From assembly GCA_946406555.1 (NCBI GenBank), contig CAMJLB010000011.1:1-40437 (forward strand): a stretch of DNA of 40,437 bases. Reading direction: 5' to 3'. The notes under the pieces are model-generated. The model was not told the origin of the DNA and searched no databases. It saw nothing but the letters and a program-made list of their open reading frames with translations. The position numbers were made by a program, and so were the translations under genes. The stretch is from an uncultured Prevotellaceae bacterium. Lineage in GTDB: Bacteria; Bacteroidota; Bacteroidia; Bacteroidales; Bacteroidaceae. This document shows positions 32,734 to 40,437 of the stretch, in pieces (position 1 is the stretch's first letter; every line of letters starts with the position of its first letter).

Positions 32734-32765
32734 TTTGGCTGTTCTGCCTATTTTAAGTATTTTTG
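32734..32765 (+). promoter_or_regulatory. Promoter (TTTG-N20-TATTTTTG) of the TSCPD gene
   Basis: TTTG at 32734-32737 and TATTTTTG at 32758-32765 are 20 nt apart, a full consensus match, 22 nt before the ATG at 32788. Confidence 0.72.
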
Positions 32766-32787
32766 CACTGTTTTTTTAAAAAAGATT

Positions 32788-33057
32788 ATGGCTACACGAC
32801 ACATTCAGTATCAGACGCAGGGCACCTGCTCGCAGCTCATCGACGTAACAGCCGATGAAAATGATGTTATTCAGCAAGTTTTCTTCCTGGGTGGTTGCAA
32901 CGGCAATCTGCAGGGCATCAGCCAGCTGGTGCGCGGACAGCGCATCGACGACGTGGTGAGCAAGCTGCAAGGCGTGCGCTGCGGAACCAAGCGCACTTCC
33001 TGCCCCGACCAGTTGGCAGAAGCGCTGAAACAGCTTAAGACGGCACCATTAGAGTAG
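32788..33057 (+). CDS. TSCPD domain-containing protein
   Basis: 89 aa, cytoplasmic. The start MATRHIQYQTQGTCSQLIDV at 32788 is supported by the promoter just upstream; the frame extends further 5' only through promoter DNA. GTCSQ, FFLGGCNGNLQGIS and CGTKRTSCPDQLAEAL carry the conserved cysteines and the TSCPD motif of this small family. The family is related to the C-terminal domain of B12-dependent ribonucleotide reductases, as I recall. Exact function is unknown; redox or metal binding is suggested by four cysteines. It is monocistronic, 119 nt before the aminotransferase gene. Confidence 0.85.
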   Translation: MATRHIQYQTQGTCSQLIDVTADENDVIQQVFFLGGCNGNLQGISQLVRGQRIDDVVSKLQGVRCGTKRTSCPDQLAEALKQLKTAPLE

Positions 33058-33140
33058 TGAGGGAGCAAGAGAAAACTGCATAAACCCTCAAAAAAAAGAA
33101 AAAAACGTGCAATTTGTTGGCATAACTCGAAATAAATGAG

Positions 33141-33148
33141 TACTTTTG
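33141..33148 (+). promoter_or_regulatory. Bacteroidota -7 box (TACTTTTG) for the aminotransferase gene
   Basis: TACTTTTG followed by CA lies 28 nt before the ATG at 33177; TTGG at 33117-33120 is a near-match to the -33 element at 20-nt spacing. Confidence 0.6.
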
Positions 33149-33176
33149 CACGTTAAAATAAAAAAACATTTGCATA

Positions 33177-34376
33177 ATGGCACAATTATCCAACCGCTTG
33201 CAACGGCTTGCACCATCGGCCACACTGGCCATGTCGCAAAAAAGCTCTGAGATGAAAGCTCAGGGCATCGACGTGATTAACATGAGTGTCGGCGAGCCCG
33301 ACTTCAATACTCCCGACCACATTAAACAGGCAGCCAAACTGGCTATCGACGAGAACTATTCGCGCTATTCGCCCGTGCCGGGCTATCCCGACCTGCGCCA
33401 GGCCATTGCCCGCAAGCTCGAGCGCGAAAACCAGTTGCGCTACCAGCCCAGCGAAATTCTGGTGAGCAACGGTGCCAAGCAGAGCGTTTGCAACACGGTG
33501 ATGGCACTGGTGAACCCTGGCGACGAGGTCATCATTCCTGCACCATACTGGGTGAGCTACCCGCAGATGGTGAAGCTGGCAGGCGGCGAACCGGTGATAG
33601 TGGAGGCTACCTTCGACCAGAACTTTAAGATGACGCCCGAACAGCTCGAGGCGGCCATCACGCCCAAGACCCGTCTCATTATTCTTTGTTCGCCATCGAA
33701 TCCCACGGGATCGGTTTATAATAAAGAGGAATTACGCGCGCTTGCGAACATTATATTGAGTCATGAAGACCTTTTCGTGCTGGCCGACGAGATATACGAG
33801 CACATCAACTACGTGGGTCGCCATGAGTCGATAGGACAGTTCCCTGGCATGAAAGAACGCACCATCATCGTCAACGGCGTGTCGAAAGCATACGCCATGA
33901 CCGGTTGGCGCATTGGCTATATCGCTGCGCCAGAATGGATTGTGAAAGGGTGCAACAAACTGCAGGGACAGTATACCAGCGGTCCCTGCTCGGTGAGCCA
34001 GAAGGCGGCCGAGTTTGCCTATACCCAGAGCCAGGAGTGCGTAGAGCAGATGCGGCAGGCCTTCGAGCGCAGGCGCAACCTGATTGTGGACCTGGCCCGT
34101 CAGATACCAGGACTCGAGGTAAACGTGCCCGAGGGCGCTTTCTACCTGTTCCCCAAATGTGCCTCGTTCTATGGCAGCAAGACAGAGGCAGGCACGACCA
34201 TCGCCAACAGTACCGACCTGGCCATGTACCTGCTCGACGAGGCCCATGTGGCAACTGTCGGAGGCGATGCCTTCGGCGACCCAGAATGCTTCCGCATGAG
34301 CTATGCAACGAGCGATGACAACATTCGTGAAGCGATGCGCCGTATTGGCGTGGCACTGGCAAAACTGAAAAAATGA
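33177..34376 (+). CDS. Pyridoxal-phosphate-dependent aspartate-type aminotransferase (class I, subgroup Ib)
   Basis: 399 aa, cytoplasmic. Substrate and cofactor residues are visible: MSVGEPDFNTP (36-46), the NGAKQ phosphate-binding segment (98-102), SPSNPTG with Asn175, ADEIYEH with Asp204, and the Schiff-base Lys237 in NGVSKAYAMTGWRIGY. The C-terminal FRMSYATSDDNIREAMRRI has the substrate-carboxylate-binding Arg. Length and motifs fit the thermostable-type AspC family (about 395-400 aa). It transfers amino groups between aspartate (or a related acid) and 2-oxoglutarate; exact amino-acid specificity cannot be told from sequence. Confidence 0.93.
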   Translation: MAQLSNRLQRLAPSATLAMSQKSSEMKAQGIDVINMSVGEPDFNTPDHIKQAAKLAIDENYSRYSPVPGYPDLRQAIARKLERENQLRYQPSEILVSNGAKQSVCNTVMALVNPGDEVIIPAPYWVSYPQMVKLAGGEPVIVEATFDQNFKMTPEQLEAAITPKTRLIILCSPSNPTGSVYNKEELRALANIILSHEDLFVLADEIYEHINYVGRHESIGQFPGMKERTIIVNGVSKAYAMTGWRIGYIAAPEWIVKGCNKLQGQYTSGPCSVSQKAAEFAYTQSQECVEQMRQAFERRRNLIVDLARQIPGLEVNVPEGAFYLFPKCASFYGSKTEAGTTIANSTDLAMYLLDEAHVATVGGDAFGDPECFRMSYATSDDNIREAMRRIGVALAKLKK

Positions 34377-34430
34377 AAGATTTTCGAAGTTAAAAGTGGT
34401 TAATTCATTTCAAAGTACACTTTTTTGTGC

Positions 34431-34438
34431 TATCTTTG
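34431..34438 (+). promoter_or_regulatory. Bacteroidota -7 box (TATCTTTG) for the exbB-tonB operon
   Basis: TATCTTTG followed by CG lies 114 nt before the exbB ATG. The leader between them is A-rich and contains no obvious Shine-Dalgarno sequence. Confidence 0.6.
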
Positions 34439-34552
34439 CGCGTGATTCAAGTTGAATTGAGTTACCAAAACCGAGCTAACCGACGAAAATACTTAAACCG
34501 ATATTTATTAACTTAATCTATTTTTAATAACTAAAAAACAAAACAAACAATT

Positions 34553-35383
34553 ATGGCAACAACTGCAAAGGCTGCAGCCCCAGCCAAGAAAAGTTCGGGC
34601 TTCAAAGGAGTGAAAGATGCATGGATTATCCTCGTCATCTGCTGTATCGCTGCTTACTGCTTCTATTTCTTCGTACTCGGTGCTCCTGAGAACTTCCAGG
34701 GCGGCGACACCTCTGGTCACCCCGCCAACCTCATGGGTACGGTGTATAAAGGTGGTTTCGTGGTAGGTCTGATTATCACCCTGCTGCTCACCGTGATCGT
34801 GCTCGGCGTAGAGCGTTTCTTCGCCATCAAGAATGCATCGGGCAAAATGAACCTGGCCAAGTTTACCGTACAGGTGAAGGAAGCCATCAAGGCTCAGGAC
34901 TTCGCAAAGGCTAAGGATCTGTGCAACAAGATGCAGGGTTCGGTAGCCAACGTGGTGCTCGCTTCCATCAACATGTATGAGACCGTTGAGAAGGACGACA
35001 CCCTGAAGAAGGCTCAGAAGATTTCGAAGATTCAGCAGGCTCACGAAGAGGCCACTCAGCTCGAGATGCCCACACTGACGATGAACCTCCCCATGGTGGC
35101 CACCATCGTGTCGCTCGGTACGCTGACCGCTCTGTTCGGTACGGTGCTCGGTATGATCGGTTCGTTCCAGGCCCTTTCGGCCGGCGGCGGTGCCGACTCT
35201 ATGGCCCTTTCGGCAGGTATCTCTGAGGCTCTGGTAAACACCGCTTCGGGCATCTTGACCTCGTGGGTTGCTACCGTGGTCTACAACTACTTCTCGAATA
35301 AGATCGATAAGCTCACCTTCGCTCTCGACGAGGTTGGTTACACTATCGCTGCTACATACGATTCTAACCACCACGAAGCTTAA
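34553..35383 (+). CDS. exbB: ExbB/TolQ/MotA-family proton channel subunit
   Basis: 276-aa inner-membrane protein. Two N-terminal membrane segments (WIILVICCIAAYCFYFFVLGA near 23-43; VGLIITLLLTVIVLGVERFFAI near 68-90), a cytoplasmic helical stretch, then two further segments are visible. LPMVATIVSLGTLTALFGTVLGMIGSFQAL and ALVNTASGILTSWVATVVYNYF contain the conserved Thr and Gly/Pro features of the family. It forms the proton-motive-force-driven motor with ExbD and TonB. It is the first gene of an operon of at least four, with gaps of 34, 3 and 16 nt. Confidence 0.94.
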   Translation: MATTAKAAAPAKKSSGFKGVKDAWIILVICCIAAYCFYFFVLGAPENFQGGDTSGHPANLMGTVYKGGFVVGLIITLLLTVIVLGVERFFAIKNASGKMNLAKFTVQVKEAIKAQDFAKAKDLCNKMQGSVANVVLASINMYETVEKDDTLKKAQKISKIQQAHEEATQLEMPTLTMNLPMVATIVSLGTLTALFGTVLGMIGSFQALSAGGGADSMALSAGISEALVNTASGILTSWVATVVYNYFSNKIDKLTFALDEVGYTIAATYDSNHHEA

Positions 35384-35417
35384 TTTTTGTTTTACCTCTT
35401 TAATCGTGAGTTAATCA

Positions 35418-36032
35418 ATGGGTAAAATTAAAATTGAGAAAAAAGACATCTGGATCGACATGACGCCTATGTCGGACGTGATGACGCTGCTTCTGTGCTT
35501 CTTCATGTTGACTTCAACATTCCTGACGCCAGAACCAGTGAAGGTCAACACGCCGAGTTCCGTGTCCGAGGTCAAGGTGCCCGAAAACGATGTGCTCAAT
35601 ATTCTGGTATCACCAGAGGGCAACATCTACGTGGGCTCCGAGAACAAGAACACGATGGTGGAAATGATGGAGACCGTGACCGACAAGTTCGGCATCTCGC
35701 TGAACGGCACACAGCTCAAGCATTTCCGCGAGGATGCCATGATCGGAGCGCCTCTTGCCTCGTTTACAGACTACTATAGTCTCGACACCGAGAAGATGGG
35801 CGAAGCTATCCAGAAGTTGAGCATCCCCCTCGATAGCATCGACGGTGGAAAGAGTGAGTTCCAAGAGTGGGTGACGGCTGCCCGTGAGGCCAATCCCGAC
35901 ATTCGTCTGGCCATCAAGGCCGACGCCGCAACGTCTTACGCTGTGATCAAGAAGATGATGTCGGAGCTGCAGGACATGAACGAGAACCGCTACCAGCTGA
36001 TTACTAATCTTAAAACATCGTCGGAGGAGTAA
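35418..36032 (+). CDS. exbD: ExbD/TolR-family biopolymer transport protein (first copy)
   Basis: 204 aa. IDMTPMSDVMTLLLCFFMLTSTF contains the single membrane helix with the essential Asp (PMSDVM). The remaining periplasmic part is larger than in canonical ExbD (about 140 aa), with an insert around residues 85-140 before the final ANPDIRLAIKADAATSYAVIKKMMSEL segment. It works with ExbB and TonB. It lies 3 nt before a second exbD. Confidence 0.92.
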   Translation: MGKIKIEKKDIWIDMTPMSDVMTLLLCFFMLTSTFLTPEPVKVNTPSSVSEVKVPENDVLNILVSPEGNIYVGSENKNTMVEMMETVTDKFGISLNGTQLKHFREDAMIGAPLASFTDYYSLDTEKMGEAIQKLSIPLDSIDGGKSEFQEWVTAAREANPDIRLAIKADAATSYAVIKKMMSELQDMNENRYQLITNLKTSSEE

Positions 36033-36035
36033 GCT

Positions 36036-36716
36036 ATGGCAAAAAAGAAAATGAGTAAGCAGAAAAAAATGGATACCCGCGTGAACTTCACGCCAATGGT
36101 AGACATGATGATGCTTCTGATCACGTTCTTCATGCTCTGTACTACGCTGAGCAAGCCCCAGGCTATGCAGCTCACCATGCCGAGCAACGACGAGAACATG
36201 ACGAAGGAAGACAAGTCGGTGACGAAGGCTTCGTATACCATTACGCTCTACCTGGGTGCCGACGACAAACTGTACTATGTTGAGGGCCTGCCCGAATACG
36301 ACAACCCCGAATGCGTGAAAGAGACCACTTGGGGCAAGGACGGCGTTCGCAAACTGCTCATCGAGCACATCACCGAAGATGGCTTCAGCCCCGTGGCTCG
36401 CGTCATGATGGCCAAGAAGAAGCTCGACGAGCAGAAGGCCCAGCTGGGCGACAAGATGAAGAAAGAGGACTACGACAAGCTGCTGGGCGACATTCGCAAC
36501 GGTAAGAGCGAAGAGTTCATCGCCGAGTTTGGCGACCAGGGCATGCAGACCCTCACCGTCATCATCAAGCCCACCGATGTGTCTACCTACAACAACATGG
36601 TTCAGGCTCTCGACGAGATGCTGGTGTGCAGCATTGGTAAATACGTGATCGACAAAGTGAACGAGGACGACGAGAAACTGCTCGCGCTGAAGAACATCAA
36701 GTTCAAGAACGAATAA
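36036..36716 (+). CDS. exbD: ExbD/TolR-family biopolymer transport protein (second copy)
   Basis: 226 aa. It has VNFTPMVDMMMLLITFFMLCTTL with the conserved Asp (PMVDMM) in the single membrane helix. The periplasmic region is long, with a lysine-rich coiled stretch (MAKKKLDEQKAQLGDKMKKEDYDKL) before the C-terminal LTVIIKPTDVSTYNNMVQALDEM block. Together with the first copy it probably forms a heterodimer in the TonB motor, as is common in Bacteroidota clusters. The start is 3 nt after the previous stop. Confidence 0.92.
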   Translation: MAKKKMSKQKKMDTRVNFTPMVDMMMLLITFFMLCTTLSKPQAMQLTMPSNDENMTKEDKSVTKASYTITLYLGADDKLYYVEGLPEYDNPECVKETTWGKDGVRKLLIEHITEDGFSPVARVMMAKKKLDEQKAQLGDKMKKEDYDKLLGDIRNGKSEEFIAEFGDQGMQTLTVIIKPTDVSTYNNMVQALDEMLVCSIGKYVIDKVNEDDEKLLALKNIKFKNE

Positions 36717-36732
36717 AAGAAAGGACTGAACT

Positions 36733-37569
36733 ATGGCAAAAGTAGATCTTATAGACAATGGTTGGGTCGACCTCGTATTTGAAGGTAAAAACCAACAATA
36801 TGGCGCCTACCAGCTGCGCAAGAACACTGGTAAGCGAAATGTGTGGGCACTGCTCTCAGTGCTGGCTGCCGCCATTATCGTTTGGCTTATCGTTATAGCC
36901 AATGTGGCCATCCAGAACGCTATGAGGGAAAACCAGTCTATCGACACCGACGTGGAGCTCTCGAAACTGGCTCAGAAGAAAGAGACCAAGGTTGAGCGCA
37001 AAGAGGAGGTGAAGAAGATTGAGGTTGAACAAAAAGTAGTGGAAAAGGTGAAGAGCTCGGTGAAGTTCACTGCTCCTGAAATCAAGAAGGACGACGAGGT
37101 GAAGCCTGAGGACGAAATCAAGTCGCAAGACGACCTGGCCAAGACCAACACCGCCATCGGTACCTTCGACGTGAAGGGTAACGACGAGGCAGAAGGCGTT
37201 GTGCTGAAGGCCAATGAGGTTGCCGTCGACGAGAAGCCGAAGGAGGAAGAGACCAAGGTCTTCGACGTGGTGGAGCAGATGCCTGAGTTCCCCGGTGGAC
37301 CGGCAGCACTGATGAAGTGGCTGAGCGACAACATCAAGTACCCTGCAGTAGCTGAGGAGAACGGTATTCAGGGCCGTGTGGTTTGTACGTTCGTGGTCGA
37401 GCGCGATGGCTCGGTGACCGATGTGCAGGTGGCACGCAGCATCGACCCTTCTCTCGACAAGGAAGCTATCCGCGTGCTGAAGAAGATGCCGAAGTGGATT
37501 CCCGGTAGGCAGAATGGTTCGGCCGTGCGTGTGAAGTACACCGTGCCGGTGACCTTCAAGCTGCAGTAA
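36733..37569 (+). CDS. tonB: Energy transducer TonB
   Basis: 278 aa. The N-terminus has the Bacteroidota YGAYQLRKNTGKRN motif, then one membrane helix (VWALLSVLAAAIIVWLIVIANVAI, about 37-60). A lysine/glutamate-rich periplasmic linker follows (about 75-175). The C-terminal TonB domain (about 185-278) has PEFPGGPAALMKWLSDNIKYP, GRVVCTFVVERDGSVTDVQVARS and WIPGRQNGSAVRVKYTVPVTFKLQ. It couples the ExbBD motor to outer-membrane TonB-dependent transporters. It is the fourth gene of the operon. Confidence 0.94.
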   Translation: MAKVDLIDNGWVDLVFEGKNQQYGAYQLRKNTGKRNVWALLSVLAAAIIVWLIVIANVAIQNAMRENQSIDTDVELSKLAQKKETKVERKEEVKKIEVEQKVVEKVKSSVKFTAPEIKKDDEVKPEDEIKSQDDLAKTNTAIGTFDVKGNDEAEGVVLKANEVAVDEKPKEEETKVFDVVEQMPEFPGGPAALMKWLSDNIKYPAVAEENGIQGRVVCTFVVERDGSVTDVQVARSIDPSLDKEAIRVLKKMPKWIPGRQNGSAVRVKYTVPVTFKLQ

Positions 37570-37600
37570 ACGACATTTTTCAAACTTCTACGACTGAAGC

Positions 37601-38575
37601 ATGAAATTACTCTCATTCGATAAATACATCGGATTAACGCTCTTTTTAGGCTTGCTCCTCGCATCTTGCGGGGACAAGCCTAAAAAGGGTTTAGACTACG
37701 ACTATGAGGCGGCAGCAGGATTCTTCGCCGCCGACGAGAGCTTCTATCCCATTCTGGACGAAGAACTCGAAGTGTTCCTGAAGGTCTTCAACCGCAACCT
37801 GCCGCACAAAGATACCCTCCAGGCCCGCTATATGAGCGAGCAAGAGGCCATCGAGATGCTGCTGAAGAACCAGACGTGGCTGGCGTTCACAACACGCCGC
37901 CTCACCGAGAACGAGCGCAAGGCACTGGAGTTGCGGTCTTTCTCTCCACGCGAGATGCCCATTGCCTACGACGGCCTGGCCATCATCGTAAACAGGCAGA
38001 ACCCCGACTCGTGCATCACCATCGGCGACTTCAAGCGCATCTTGAAGGGTGAGGCCACGAAATGGAGCGACGTATACCCCAACTCGAAGCTTGGCGACAT
38101 CGACGTGGTGTTCGACAACCCGCAGTCGAGCACCGTGCGTTTCTGTGTCGACTCCATCCTCGACGGGCAGCTCATCAACAGCGAGAACATCGGTGCCGTG
38201 CTGAAGAGTGCCGAGGTGGTCGACTATGTGGAGCGCACGCCCAACGCCATCGGCATCATCGGCAGCAACTGGCTCAACGACAAGCGCGACACTACCAACG
38301 TAACCTTCAAGCGCGACATACGCGTCGTGGGCGTGTCGAGGCTCGATTCTGCCAATGCCCGCAACAGCTTCCAGCCCTATCAAGGCTATCTCTACAACGG
38401 CAACTACCCCTTCGTGCGCACCATCTATGCACTCGTCAACGAGCCACGCACCGGTGCCCCCACCCGTTTTGCCAACTTCTGCCGTCTGCCACAAGGGCAG
38501 CAAATCATTTTCCGTGCGGCACTGCTGCCCGTCACGGCCAATCTGAACGTAAGAGAAGTAAATGTTGTGAAATAG
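37601..38575 (+). CDS. PstS-like substrate-binding lipoprotein
   Basis: 324 aa. The lipobox LLASC with the cleavage Cys23 (KYIGLTLFLGLLLASCG) marks a lipoprotein. The body has a periplasmic phosphate-binding-protein-like fold: ESFYPILDEELEVFLKVF, MPIAYDGLAIIVNRQNPDSCITIGDFKRILKGEATKWSDVYP, DNPQSSTVRFCVDSIL and the C-terminal LYNGNYPFVRTIYALVN-type ending. These are typical of PstS-related proteins. No pst permease genes are nearby; it lies 31 nt after tonB, so it may serve the energy-transduction complex rather than an ABC importer. The role is unknown. Confidence 0.83.
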   Translation: MKLLSFDKYIGLTLFLGLLLASCGDKPKKGLDYDYEAAAGFFAADESFYPILDEELEVFLKVFNRNLPHKDTLQARYMSEQEAIEMLLKNQTWLAFTTRRLTENERKALELRSFSPREMPIAYDGLAIIVNRQNPDSCITIGDFKRILKGEATKWSDVYPNSKLGDIDVVFDNPQSSTVRFCVDSILDGQLINSENIGAVLKSAEVVDYVERTPNAIGIIGSNWLNDKRDTTNVTFKRDIRVVGVSRLDSANARNSFQPYQGYLYNGNYPFVRTIYALVNEPRTGAPTRFANFCRLPQGQQIIFRAALLPVTANLNVREVNVVK

Positions 38576-38656
38576 CTTTTGACCTTTGCAACGAGAATCC
38601 GTCAAAAACATAATAATATCCATGTCTAACCGTTTATAAATGTAAAGAAGAAGATT

Positions 38657-40075
38657 ATGAAACCTATTAAATATGTATTCCTTGGAGCCCTGATGCTCAG
38701 CATGAGTGCTCCCGTGGCCGCTCAGGAAGAGAAGGCCGCCATCGAACAGGCCGAACAGCTCATCAAGAGCGGTTCACCAGACGCCGAGAAAGAAATCAAA
38801 TCTATCTACAAGAAGAACAAGAAAAACGGTGAAGTTATCGTTGGCATAGGCCGTGCCTACATGGAGGCTCGCGACACTGCCAACGCCCGCGTCTATGCCG
38901 AGTATGCTGCCAAGCTGAAGTACAGCCCCGCCTACGTGCTGCTGGGCGACCTCGCTGCCCTGGCCGACGACGGTGGCGGTGCCGCCAAGTACTACGACCA
39001 GGCCATCTACTTCGACGATACCAACGCCGAGGCCTACCGCAAGTATGCCATCATCTACAGCCGCATCAGCTTCCAGTCGTCTATCGACAAGCTCGAGCAG
39101 CTGCGCAGCAAGGTGCCCGGCTATCCCGTCGACCTGCCCATTGCCCGTCTCTACGACAATGCCGGTAAGATCGATGAGGCCATCAAGTACTACGAGAAAG
39201 TGGGACTCGACAAGATGGAAGCCCGCGACTTGGCCATGTTTGCTCTGAAGTATAACCTGAACAAAGACTACGACAAGAGCCTTGGCGTGGTCGAAAATGC
39301 GCTGAAGCGCTTCCCCCGCAGCTCGTCGCTCAACCGCGTGGGCCTGATGAATGCCATCGCAAAGGAAGACTTCGACAGTGCGCTGAACTATGGCGACCGT
39401 CTGTTCAATAAGAGCGACTCGGTAGAGCTGAAGGATATGGACTTCGTGAACTATGCCAAGGCATACATCGGCAAGGGCAGCTACGACGAGGCCATCTCGC
39501 TCTATCGCAAGGGCATGGAAGTGAGCCAGGCCGACAAGGATGCCGTAAACAACCTGCGCAAGGAAATCTCGGATGCCTATATGAAGAAGGGCGACTTCAA
39601 CGGAGCCGTGACCGAATACCGTGCCTACCTCGACAATACCAGCAACAAAACAGCAAGCGACTACAGCACACTGGCCGAGATGTACTACAAGCATGCCGCC
39701 GACCTGCAGGGCGAAGAGCAGATTGCCAGCATCAAGCAGGCCGACGACATCTACAAGGAGTTGCAGGAGCGCTTCGCCAGCAACGAAGATGTGGTGGCCT
39801 ACGTGCTCAATCGCCGTGGCACGCTCAACGTGATTATGGATCCCGACTCTAAGCAGGGACTGGCCAAGCCCATCTTCGAGCAGCTCATGCAGATGATGGA
39901 GGCAAAGGCCAACCGCACCGACAGCGACAACAAGAAGCTCGTCACTGCCTATCGTTATATGCTCAGCTACGACCTGCTGGTGCAAGACAACAAGGAGGCT
40001 GCCAAGGCTTGGGCTCAGAAGATTCTCGCCATCGACCCCGAGAACGAGCAGGCCAAGGCTGTGATGGCTCTCTGA
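38657..40075 (+). CDS. Secreted tetratricopeptide-repeat protein
   Basis: 472 aa with a signal peptide (MKPIKYVFLGALMLSMSAPVAAQE). The remainder consists of helical pairs with TPR character, for example ANARVYAEYAAKLKYSPAYVLLGDLAAL, GAAKYYDQAIYFDDTNAEAYRKYAIIY, IDEAIKYYEKVGL, YDEAISLYRKGMEV and GDFNGAVTEYRAYL. It has no obvious enzymatic motif and probably acts as a periplasmic or outer-membrane scaffold. It follows the lipoprotein gene by 81 nt in the same direction as exbB-tonB. This six-gene order is, from memory, conserved in Bacteroidales. A hairpin at 40081-40119 follows. Confidence 0.87.
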   Translation: MKPIKYVFLGALMLSMSAPVAAQEEKAAIEQAEQLIKSGSPDAEKEIKSIYKKNKKNGEVIVGIGRAYMEARDTANARVYAEYAAKLKYSPAYVLLGDLAALADDGGGAAKYYDQAIYFDDTNAEAYRKYAIIYSRISFQSSIDKLEQLRSKVPGYPVDLPIARLYDNAGKIDEAIKYYEKVGLDKMEARDLAMFALKYNLNKDYDKSLGVVENALKRFPRSSSLNRVGLMNAIAKEDFDSALNYGDRLFNKSDSVELKDMDFVNYAKAYIGKGSYDEAISLYRKGMEVSQADKDAVNNLRKEISDAYMKKGDFNGAVTEYRAYLDNTSNKTASDYSTLAEMYYKHAADLQGEEQIASIKQADDIYKELQERFASNEDVVAYVLNRRGTLNVIMDPDSKQGLAKPIFEQLMQMMEAKANRTDSDNKKLVTAYRYMLSYDLLVQDNKEAAKAWAQKILAIDPENEQAKAVMAL

Positions 40076-40080
40076 TAAGG

Positions 40081-40119
40081 AAAGTTCACTATATCACAAT
40101 AGTGTAACTGAACTTTCTC
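40081..40119 (+). terminator. Hairpin after the TPR gene
   Basis: GAAAGTT pairs with AACTTTC and an inner CACTAT pairs with ATAGTG around a 6-nt loop, with a small bulge. It starts within 10 nt of the TPR stop codon. The following bases are T-rich but not a strong T-run. Confidence 0.6.
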
Positions 40120-40129
40120 CTTTGACAAT

Positions 40130-40250
40130 ACAGGCTGAATGATGTTGTAATTCAGGCGGAATTATACATCTATTCAGCCTGTTTTGGATTCCAATCCAGC
40201 CTGTTTTGTGAGCTAATTCACCCTGGATTGCACCCTAAGACAGGCTGAAC
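40130..40250. repeat. Cluster of short AACAGGCTGAAT / CAATCCAGC repeats (second cluster)
   Basis: CAGGCTGAAT at 40131-40140, ATTCAGCCTGTTTT at 40172-40185, CAATCCAGC at 40192-40200 running into CAGCCTGTTTTG, and CAGGCTGAAC at 40241-40250 match the motifs at 584-690. Confidence 0.6.
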
Positions 40251-40253
40251 TGC

Positions 40254-40373
40254 AGCCTCACCCCCAGCCCCTCTCCAAGGGGAGAGGGGAGTGATTAGCT
40301 CTGCTACTTGTTTTTTTGCACTTGAAGGTATATACTCCCCTCTCCCCTTGGAGAGGGGCTGGGGGTGAGGCTC
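40254..40373. mobile_element. MITE-like inverted-repeat element, copy B
   Basis: Arms at 40254-40292 and 40334-40372 are perfect 39-nt inverted copies and identical to those of copy A. The 41-nt centre begins GATTAGCTCTGCT and ends CTTGAAGGTATAT like copy A. The bases after the right arm (CCTAATAAGCAAAGT) also match those after copy A (CCTAATGAGCATAGT), so the element may extend to about 40388. No transposase is encoded. Confidence 0.85.
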
Positions 40374-40437
40374 CTAATAAGCAAAGTGGTTCTGCGTCAA
40401 TTTAGGTGGTAAATATTTGTTACAATATTTAACTATC

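Larger units (their letters stand above)
40076..40437. other. Intergenic region with hairpin, short repeats and MITE-like element
   Basis: The final 362 nt contain no gene. They hold a terminator-like hairpin (40081-40119), a cluster of AACAGGCTGAAT/CAATCCAGC motifs (40130-40250) and element copy B (40254-40373). Confidence 0.75.

Overview
The window looks like a chromosomal segment of a Bacteroidales bacterium, most likely a Prevotella-like Prevotellaceae member. The reasons are repeated Bacteroidota-type promoters (TAnnTTTG, several with TTTG about 20 nt upstream), a BspA-type leucine-rich-repeat surface protein, secreted proteins with short conserved C-terminal tails ending in KVLVK/KVLIK, a pyrophosphate-dependent phosphofructokinase, an ExbB-ExbD-ExbD-TonB operon, and a xylan locus resembling the Prevotella xyn clusters. 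Species assignment is inference; no rRNA is present.

Layout. 1-860 has no convincing gene and is packed with repeats: a 30-bp-armed palindrome, a 42-bp tandem duplication, a 19-bp minisatellite and a nested hairpin. 863-5577 (minus) holds a 1504-aa modular surface protein followed 5 nt later by a 64-aa basic/acidic peptide. 5934-14846 is a xylan side-chain and oligosaccharide locus: an esterase and a membrane TPR-AraC regulator on the minus strand, and divergently a GPH-family symporter, GH43, an ECF sigma factor and GH67 alpha-glucuronidase on the plus strand. The last three overlap head to tail. 14847-15326 carries a MITE-like perfect inverted repeat and terminators. 15327-17349 (minus) has pepT and a HigB-HigA toxin-antitoxin pair. 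17552-22990 (plus) has two large paralogous secreted proteins of unknown function. 23183-23258 is tRNA-Pro(GGG).

23336-26323 (minus) is a translationally coupled trio: a GHMP sugar kinase whose motif resembles plant galacturonokinase, a sugar-1-phosphate nucleotidyltransferase and a UDP-glucuronate 4-epimerase-like enzyme. Read together they look like a salvage route from free galacturonate to UDP-GalA and UDP-GlcA. 26487-34376 contains a GH2 beta-galactosidase, a membrane-anchored GH25 lysozyme, PPi-PFK, a standalone B3/B4 tRNA-synthetase editing-like domain, a TSCPD protein and an aspartate-type aminotransferase. 34553-40075 is the energy-transduction operon exbB-exbD-exbD-tonB plus a phosphate-binding-like lipoprotein and a secreted TPR protein. 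The window ends in a second copy of the same MITE-like element.

The most notable items are the proposed galacturonate salvage operon, an ECF sigma factor wedged between two glycosidase genes with no anti-sigma factor, two repeat-derived segments inside the GH67 coding sequence, the MITE-like hairpin family, and the small peptide gene after the BspA-like protein.
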